NCBI GenBank assembly: GCA_018398765.1
Contig: JAHBMJ010001402.1
Span: forward strand, 7,501 to 31,029
Length of the DNA: 23,529 nt
From: Chromera velia
Lineage: Eukaryota > Sar > Chromeraceae
Reading direction: 5' to 3'
Positions 17,686 through 23,529 of this stretch are shown in pieces; position 1 is the first letter of the stretch; each line of letters begins with the position of its first letter. A model generated the notes under the pieces. It was not told the DNA's origin and ran no database searches. It saw nothing but the letters and a program-made list of their open reading frames with translations. The translations under genes and the position numbers were made by a program.

Positions 17686-18303
17686 CTAAGTCTTTTGAAT
17701 AAAAAGACAAAGATTGTGTTTTTCACCACTCTCACGCATTTTTGCTTGAAACGTTGTAAGATAGACAAAAGAAAGATGAGAGGAGAGTTTTTTTATGAGA
17801 ATTGGATCAGATGTGACAGGTACAGCCAATTGATTTTCCAAAACAAATGCGAGGGATAAAATTGTATGAGCAGTGGAAGAAAAGTCTTTCGCCACTCCAA
17901 TAAAATGGAATAAAAACAGTTTTTTGCAATTACCCACAAAAGCACAAATGTTCTGTGTTTGGTTGACATCAGATTACAAAAACTGCGGTCTTTCTCTCTC
18001 CAGACAAACAGACTCCGCAAGCCACTGCGCACACTTTATATGCATTGCATCGATTTCGACCCCTTTTGCCTTTCTTATTCCCATAATGAGAGCAACAACG
18101 CATGGAATCCCCCCCCCTGACCCTAAATCAACAAAAGTCATGTCATATAAAGAATGTCCCACTTTTTAGACTACGAAAAGAAAAAAACGACGAAGCGAGT
18201 CAACTGAAAATGAGCCACCATGCTGGCCTTCCAATCCAGTCTCAGAAAGAGAGAAAAAATCGGATTCAATACTCTCTGAGAGTCTTCCCCACACTCCATC
18301 TAG
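17686..18303 (-). pseudogene. DOT1-like SAM methyltransferase domain (in frame with upstream exon)
   Basis: The minus frame reads MTFVDLGSGGGIPCVV (glycine-rich SAM loop, Asp codon at 18129), then RKAKGVEIDAMHIKCAQWL (acidic residue after beta2), then FHFIGVAKDFSS, TAHTILSLAF and ILIKKLSSHLSFVYLTTF. This order and spacing match class I methyltransferases and most resemble the DOT1 histone H3-Lys79 family (DLGSGxG ... GIEI). The frame is the same as that of the exon at 19182-18307, from which it is separated by TGA 18306-18304; TAA at 18168-18166 and 17976-17974 interrupt it before TAG 17688-17686. Under the standard code it is a broken or separate domain; if those codons are sense, it is the C-terminus of the multi-exon protein. 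The methyltransferase call is strong, the DOT1 subtype moderate. Confidence 0.62.
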
Positions 18304-19182
18304 TCACTCGTTGGAGGACGCAGACGATTCTTCCTCTGACTCGGATGAACCAGACCTTGGCTCATATGAGCTATCACGGTCACGCTTCTTTCTCTCCTTC
18401 TCCTTTCTTTTTTTGTCTTTCTTGTCTCTCTCTCTCCTTGCCGCTTCTCCTTGTTCGGCTGCGGCTCTCCTCTTTTTTTCCTTCTGTTTCTCTCTTTCAC
18501 CGCCTGCAGAGGCCAAGGCGCTGCTGGAAGAAGCAGAGCCTTCTCCTTCCGTCTTTTTACTTTTCTTGTTGCCCTTTTTGTTCTCCTTCTCCCCGTCGAA
18601 CACGTTCTGCCTATCTTCATCCTCTTTTCTCGCAGTAGCAGAAAGAGAGGTCCTGCTCTCACGTCTGTGGCCTCCTTTTCCGCCTCCTTTCTCCTTTTGA
18701 TTGTTCTTCTTTCTTTTCCCCTTTTCCTTCTCTCCTTTCTCAGAAGCGGAAGAAGAGACGTCAATCGCCCCGTCCGGGATCGACTTGTTTGCATCAGTGA
18801 TGGCAATCTTGACGTCCGGATCGTTCTCCAACTCAAGCAGTTCCGCATCTTTTTTCGGACGGCCATCGCCGAACTGAAAGATCCGCCCGCCGGTGTCGCA
18901 CTCGATCGCGGTGTACATCTCCTTCTTGAGACGCACCTTGGACTTTTCGGCAATGCCCAGCTTATCTGACTTCTTAACGTGATCGACCATAATCCAGTTC
19001 ACGGCAGAGAGGTCGTACGTTGCCCGCACCGCTCCGAGATGCCACCCAGTCATGTCGACGATGACGTCGGCGTTCGTGAAGGTCTTCGGCCTCTCCAACT
19101 TCTCCAGAATGTACGAAAGGCACTCGGCGAGCAGGATTGGCTTGAACTCAAACGGGCTGACCACGAGCTCGCTATGATACTT
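18304..19182 (-). CDS. multi-exon gene, exon F (conserved-looking start, Lys/Glu-rich tail)
   Basis: The exon starts after tgttttgcag and is joined in phase to the exon at 20361-19768. It begins KYHSELVVSPFEFKPILLAE and includes FTNADVIVDMTGWHLGAVRA and AVNWIMVDHVKKSD, which look globular; no family is recognised. From about 18750 it becomes a highly charged Lys/Glu/Arg/Ser tail ending SGSSESEEESSASSNE at TGA 18306-18304. Such tails are common in nuclear proteins. The frame continues past the TGA into the methyltransferase domain without a shift. Confidence 0.6.
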   Translation of the reverse strand, partial: KYHSELVVSPFEFKPILLAECLSYILEKLERPKTFTNADVIVDMTGWHLGAVRATYDLSAVNWIMVDHVKKSDKLGIAEKSKVRLKKEMYTAIECDTGGRIFQFGDGRPKKDAELLELENDPDVKIAITDANKSIPDGAIDVSSSASEKGEKEKGKRKKNNQKEKGGGKGGHRRESRTSLSATARKEDEDRQNVFDGEKENKKGNKKSKKTEGEGSASSSSALASAGGEREKQKEKKRRAAAEQGEAARRERDKKDKKRKEKERKKRDRDSSYEPRSGSSESEEESSASSNE

Positions 19183-19275
19183 CTGCAAAACAGTTGTTTC
19201 AATTATTGACAAAATGTTTCACTTTCTGAAAAATGTTTACACTACAGACACCTGCTCAAACACACATACACACAT

Positions 19276-19332
<57 letters not shown>

Positions 19333-19389
19333 CAGAGAGACAGAGAGCGAGCGAGCAAGAAAAAAGAGAGAGAGAGAGAGAGAGAGACA

Positions 19390-19422
<33 letters not shown>

Positions 19423-19489
19423 TGGCATACACACATACACAGACACACACACACATACATACACGCACGCACGCACGCACGAACACACG

Positions 19490-19565
<76 letters not shown>

Positions 19566-19767
19566 CAGAAGGGGAGAGAGAAGGACACACACACTACACA
19601 TACTGAGAGAGAGAGACAGTGAGTTCTCGAGAGGGAGAGAACAAGCGAGCAAAGAAGAGAGAAAAAAAGAAAAAGAGACTGACGAGGAAAGAAATAGAAG
19701 AAACATTAGAAATAAATTTGTACAGAGGGACATGAGAGCAGATGCAGCACAAGAGTGAGTCACTTAC
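19183..19767 (-). other. 585-nt intron with (CT)n/(GT)n
   Basis: Donor AAAGAC/gtaagtgactc and acceptor ttttgcag/AAG are both strong. Joining restores the reading phase (IKYKD followed by KYHSEL). Most of the interior (19260-19620) is simple sequence. Confidence 0.7.
19260..19620. repeat. compound microsatellite (CA)n, (GA)n, (GACA)n
   Basis: In plus orientation: CA-rich then GA repeats, a (GACA)n run near 19389-19421, CA repeats at 19493-19524, and GA repeats at 19525-19562. It lies wholly inside an intron of the minus-strand gene. Open frames across it are meaningless. Confidence 0.95.
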
Positions 19768-20361
19768 GTCTTTGTATTTGATTGCGTCTGGGCGTTCGCG
19801 AAAAGACCCCCATCCCTCCACCGTTGCGTTGGTCAGGATTTCGGGAAACTGCACGGTGTCGTAGTAGACTTTCTGCCGTTTCTTCCTGCCCCGAGTGGCG
19901 CCACTTTGGAAGACAGAGGCGGCACTCGCAGAGCTGCTGCCTGAAACAGAACCGCCAACGCAGGAGACGGAGTCTGCTGCAGTCATCATGGCATCGGCAT
20001 TGGTGGGGCTACCTCCTTCTTGCCCCGCTTGGAGGCCTTGCTCCCCTTCCCTATCACTCCTTTCCAGGGGGGGAGGAACGCCAGCTCCGATGACCAACCC
20101 GACAGACACGCTGCCCTCTCCCTTCCTTGCAAAACGTGATTGGGGGGGATCTTCCCCTTCATCGGAAGGGATGGAAACGGGTAGAAGTGTCGTCCAGACA
20201 TGACCGAAGACCTTTCGATCACTATCAGTCATGGCCCTCTGAACAGTGTCCAAAGCAGACCACAGGGTCTGTTCCCTGGCGGGCCTCATGATGAAGATGA
20301 TGGTCACCGTCTCAGCAGAGTGGATCATGGCGATCTGATCAAGGAGCTTGTTCAGTTGCGT
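19768..20361 (-). CDS. multi-exon gene, exon E
   Basis: 198 codons between acceptor tgcatgcag (20362) and the GTAAGT donor (19767). It begins TQLNKLLDQIAMIHSAETVT and continues REQTLWSALDTVQRAMTDSD. The middle is a polar Ser/Gly/Glu-rich stretch, and the end reads KVYYDTVQFPEILTNATVEG. The ends look folded, the middle disordered. No internal stop. No family recognised. Confidence 0.62.
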
Positions 20362-20680
20362 CTGCATGCAAACAACAATATTTCAAACAGGTACAGAACT
20401 GTACACCAGTGGCTTCAAACCAAAAAAGGCAGACAAAGAACAGAAAAGAATCAGAAGAGAAAAAACAGATCGCGCGAGATCAGAGCCTGCATGATCATAA
20501 AGACGCACAAACTGAGAAGGAGCCTGGCATCGAATGAACAGTCAGACGAGTCAGAGGTACGGTCACTCTCCTCTTGCGGCAGCAACGATTTACACCGATG
20601 AGCACTCAGCGGGTCTTTTAAAGATAGGGCTGCTGCAGGTACCGGGCACTAATAATGCCCTGGGCATACTACGTAGACAA

Positions 20681-20782
20681 TCACTGCCGGTGCAACGAGG
20701 CTTGGCTCATACCATACGTAGCAGACTTCTGTCCAACCGACAGGGCCCTATCAACGACCAGTTTCATCATTTCTCGCACGTT
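20681..20782 (-). CDS. multi-exon gene, exon D (3' border uncertain)
   Basis: Follows a pyrimidine-rich tract and ctcag at 20783. Reads NVREMMKLVVDRALSVGQK. The donor could be near 20737 (phase 0, weak) or elsewhere; the frame itself reaches TGA at 20683-20681. Between here and 20362 a further small exon may be hidden. Confidence 0.4.
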   Translation of the reverse strand, partial: NVREMMKLVVDRALSVGQKSATYGMSQASLHRQ

Positions 20783-20860
20783 CTGAGAAAAGTAGATGCG
20801 GAAAGGTAGAGAGAGGGAGAAAGAGACTGTCAGAACCGTCAAATAAAAGAGAGAACGACT

Positions 20861-21667
20861 GATGTCTTTCAGAGCCCCAAGAGAACTTCTAGTAGAATTT
20901 CCAGAACCCAGGCCAGGCATCTGCTGGTTCGGGTCAAGGTGGAGAAACGCGAGCACCAGAGAAGCGTTCTTCCCCAGCGAACTGAGAACAGGCTTCACAC
21001 CTGCCCACGCAGGGACAATTCTCATACGCCCGAGCACTTTTGTGCAAACGAAGTTCATGTCGGCCTCCTGAATTTTCTGTTTGTGCTCTTTCTGAAGTCG
21101 GTCCAGAGTGAGCAGCTTTCTCTGTCTGGCCTCAAGGTGTTGTTGCTGCTGAACTTTGCGAGCTTCAGATGACTTGATGTCATCTTTCTCCTTGTTCTCG
21201 CGCAACTTGTTCGACGCGTCCTCCACCTGTTTGTTGAACTAGTCATCCTCGACTTCCTGCTGTGGAGCGTTCAGCAGATCGGTCATGCTCTGCTCGGAGT
21301 TCATGTGCTCAACGATCTCGTTCCAGGTGTCGATGAAGTAGTCCAGCTTTGTCAATGCCGTACGCCCAGCATCATTGGCTCTATCCTTCTTCTTCTTAAC
21401 CGCGTCGTTCCACGCAGTCAAGGCCTTCAGGGCAAGCTCATTCTTCCCTCCTGCCACGTCCGTCTCGATCTTGTTCTTAAACTCGACGAAAACGTTGGAG
21501 TTGATCAGCATCTCCGGAAGTTGTTTCTCGTCGTCCCCGTACTTCTCCTGGCATGCCTTTCAGATCTCCTCTTCGAAGATGGCCAGCACGACCTTTCTCT
21601 TAAAAAACTTCGGCACGGTCAAGGAGCGGACGTTCTTCGCCGCATCAATCACCGCCAGCGTCGCAGC
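20861..21667 (-). CDS. multi-exon gene, exon C with in-frame TGA and TAG
   Basis: Begins after acceptor tacatgcag and is phase-compatible with exon B (QKR followed by AATLAV). It is open for 269 codons except TGA at 21562-21560 (IFEEEI-stop-KACQEKYG) and TAG at 21241-21239 (EVEDD-stop-FNKQVEDA). It contains ALKALTAWNDAVKKKKDRAN, then a Gln/Lys/Glu-rich coiled-coil-like stretch (VQQQQHLEARQRKLLTLDRL) and VLGRMRIVPAWAGVKPVLSS. The proposed donor gtcgtt at 20860 is weak; the following 78 nt are pyrimidine-rich and also open. The composition is that of a real protein on both sides of each stop. No family recognised. Confidence 0.58.
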
Positions 21668-21814
21668 CTGCATGTATCATAATCAAAAACACAGTGTTTC
21701 ACATACAGACACACCGTTACAAAGATACACAGACATTGTACACAGACAAAAACAAAGTCACAAACACATATACGCACGCATGCATACACACATTCACACC
21801 TTCACACATATACC

Positions 21815-21909
<95 letters not shown>

Positions 21910-21963
21910 AGAGAGAGAGAGAGAGACAGAAAGAGAGCGACAGAGAGAGAGAAAGAGAGACAC

Positions 21964-22002
<39 letters not shown>

Positions 22003-22030
22003 GGGGGGCAGAGGGGAGAGAGGGAGGGGA

Positions 22031-22061
<31 letters not shown>

Positions 22062-22110
22062 GAGACAGAGACGGAGAAAGAGAGGGAAAGAAAGAGCAGC
22101 ATTTGCTTAC
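21668..22110 (-). other. 443-nt intron with (CT)n/(GT)n
   Basis: Donor AAAGCGG/gtaagcaaatg and acceptor tacatgcag/GCT are strong and keep phase 0. As in the intron at 19183-19767, a CT tract follows the donor and a GT tract precedes the acceptor on the coding strand. Confidence 0.68.
21816..22090. repeat. compound microsatellite (CA)n then (GA)n
   Basis: In plus orientation CA repeats (about 21816-21871) pass directly into a long GA-rich tract with a G-rich interruption near 21998-22030. Wholly intronic. Confidence 0.95.
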
Positions 22111-22185
22111 CCGCTTTTGTAGCAGGGCACTCTCCCCGACAGATGGTTCCTTTCTCGGTTTGTCCGTCATATGCATGCAGGTTGC
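22111..22185 (-). CDS. multi-exon gene, exon B (75 nt)
   Basis: Twenty-five codons between acceptor catgctgcag and the strong donor gtaagc; it includes TDKPRKEPSVGESALLQKR. Both ends are phase 0. It was found by its splice borders, being too short to stand out as a frame. Confidence 0.55.
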
Positions 22186-22681
22186 CTGCAGCATGCGAAG
22201 TAATCCAGAAGCAAATGGAAAAAAATGAAGAAACGGAGAAGAAATTTAGAAGGATCCAAATTGATCTTAAAGGGAAAAGAGAAAGAAAATGTAGAGAGGT
22301 AGAACAGCAGTCAGCAGCATGAAACATGAAGACCGACAGTTAAAGACAGACCCTACCACCATGGCCAAGGGCAACCGAAGAGCGCCACCCAAAAGGGTAG
22401 AAAATCAGCGATCTTACTTTTCACTCAACTGGTCCTGTCTTTATTAAGAACAGGTTTGCTAAGGAGGCACACTGCAAAACGGTCTATTTCTGCCAACCCG
22501 TAAGAAGTTCTCTGTTCAACTTGTCAGTCGTTTCAGGCCTCTTGTCTGACACGTTTGACTGCCCAATCTCTTTTTTCTATGCATTGCTCTGACGGGATCT
22601 AAGCCAGAATCCTGACGCTTACATCCTCACAGACAATGCAATACGTTACAAAGAAACAAATGCACACAACAATTGACCGAC
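22186..22681 (-). other. intron, nothing further recognised
   Basis: About 500 nt between exons A and B, without the microsatellites of the other large introns. No hidden gene or repeat seen. Confidence 0.45.
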
Positions 22682-23037
22682 CTCTTCAAGGCTCGTGATT
22701 CCTTGGAGCACGACACTCTTCTCCTTTTGTTTCATGTTCTGGACGCCTATCCGCTTCTTGGCCAGCTCTCGATAGAGTGCCGCAACCTTCATGTCCAAAA
22801 TGTCCAGGGTTTCGTCGCTGTAGCACTCCCAAAGGATGAAGAAGCGTCGGAGCTGCGTCTTGGAGATATCCTCGCCGATCCTCGTCACAGAGTGGAAGTA
22901 TTCGGCAACCATGTTGAGGTCGGTCTTATCGAGGTCGACGTTGTTCAGCTTGGCTGCGGCCATGCACATGTACCTCCATCTGGCCCTCAGTGTCCGGCTG
23001 AGTGGAGGCATCTCCAGGCTCGTTTGGATCTTCTCTC
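22682..23037 (-). CDS. multi-exon gene, exon A (most upstream recognised)
   Basis: Begins two bases into a codon after gttctttgcag (23041-23038), so at least one further 5' exon lies upstream. Reads EKIQTSLEMPPLSRTLRARW, then NMVAEYFHSVTRIGEDISKT, RRFFILWECYSDETLDILDM and KVAALYRELAKKRIGV. Helix-rich, no internal stop. The donor is probably gtcggt at 22681 (phase 0), weaker than the others. No family recognised. Confidence 0.58.
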
Positions 23038-23146
23038 CTGCAAAGAACAATCAAAAGAGAGGGAGAAATGAATGAGTCCTTCACATCATGTATACAGTGA
23101 CTGTCTGCCTCAGTGACAAAAAAAAACAGGTCACACCCAGGTCTCG

Positions 23147-23363
23147 GTATTGTTAGAGACCTTGCGGTGCCGACGGCTCTGCAACAATACTGCATCGGCC
23201 GGTTTCATATTGCTGGAGGGGGGTCAAAAAATAGAAATTTCCAAAAGCCTAAATATAAAACATCGCTTCCGATAACCAAACCGAGCGATTCCCCACCTCA
23301 ACAAAAAAGTGAAATTTTGACTCCCCCCCCAACAATATCGAACCGGCCGGTTTGGTATTGTTG
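23147..23363. repeat. cluster of nested palindromes, possible miniature inverted-repeat element
   Basis: Two imperfect 34-nt palindromes centred on CGGCCG lie at 23182-23215 and 23330-23363. The second has arms caacaatatcgaaccgg / ccggtttggtattgttg, with two mismatches. A further pair, gtattgttagag (23147) and ctctgcaacaatac (23177), forms a hairpin. Inside, ggggggtcaaaaa (after 23215) and ttttgactcccccc (before 23330) are inverted, so the whole 23182-23363 block is roughly symmetrical. Confidence 0.6.
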
Positions 23364-23529
23364 GGGAGTCGTCAGCGCCACTAATTACCACAACAATAAG
23401 CGATACAAGTGTTGTTTGAAAAGCAAAAACCAAAAGCAATATGAAACCACCCATCCGCAATGCATTCTGAAGCCATCGCGCACCTCCTGAGAAAAAATTT
23501 TTTTTTTGACCCCCGCCCTCCCTAGCCCC
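23364..23529. other. right edge, no gene recognised
   Basis: AT-rich then a T run followed by gacccccgccctcc at 23495-23523, which resembles the tttgactccccc phrase of the neighbouring palindromic block and may begin another copy that runs off the window. Confidence 0.35.

Noticed and set aside
19214-19763. Frames over 100 codons on both strands made of Thr-His, Arg-Glu or Cys-Val/Leu-Ser repeats
   Set aside because: Produced by the CA/GA microsatellite inside an intron; the same applies to 21694-22327.

Overview
The window is eukaryotic nuclear DNA dominated by mobile-element remnants. Evidence: introns with GT..AG borders, an endonuclease/reverse-transcriptase LINE, a Ty3/gypsy Gag-protease segment, chromodomains, intronic microsatellites and a higher-order minisatellite. 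There are no operons, ribosome binding sites, CRISPR arrays or recognisable tRNA/rRNA genes. The organism cannot be named from this sequence. A protist, perhaps an alveolate, fits the mixture; that is inference.

Layout. 1-633 (minus): 5' part of a zinc-finger/coiled-coil gene that runs off the left edge. 768-1255: a 55+55+47 bp higher-order minisatellite just upstream of that gene. About 2041-3646 (plus): a probable small-exon gene. 3903-5991 and 11815-12576 (minus): an unfamiliar element, called X here, with three reading frames, one a chromodomain protein. 5992-11814 (minus): a LINE that splits X and is flanked by ~550 bp direct copies of X. 12701-13921: a 1.2 kb segment bounded by 45 bp inverted repeats. 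14315-14640 (minus): a 90 bp (30-residue) coding-like tandem repeat. 15000-17318 (plus): Gag, zinc knuckle, protease and start of RT of a truncated Ty3/gypsy element. 17322-17685: AT-rich DNA. 17686-23037 (minus): a multi-exon gene ending in a DOT1-like methyltransferase domain, with two introns full of (CT)n/(GT)n. 23147-23363: a cluster of palindromes resembling a small inverted-repeat element.

The main theme: in nearly every frame with recognisable homology, the reading frame is kept for hundreds of codons but is interrupted by single in-frame TAA, TAG or TGA codons, often where Gln or Trp would fit. The gypsy frame has six stops and no frameshift in 2.3 kb. The spliced methyltransferase gene has about five with reading phase kept across most junctions. 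The LINE has a TGA exactly at a conserved chromodomain Trp. Either stop codons are read as sense in this genome (UAR as Gln, UGA as Trp, as known in some ciliates and the syndinean Amoebophrya), or the sequences decayed by a process that makes almost only transitions. The two X copies differ almost only by transitions, so the second explanation is a serious rival.

Two chromodomain systems (one in X, a tandem pair in the LINE) and a DOT1-like methyltransferase occur together. This suggests chromatin-targeted elements, but no functional link between them is shown.
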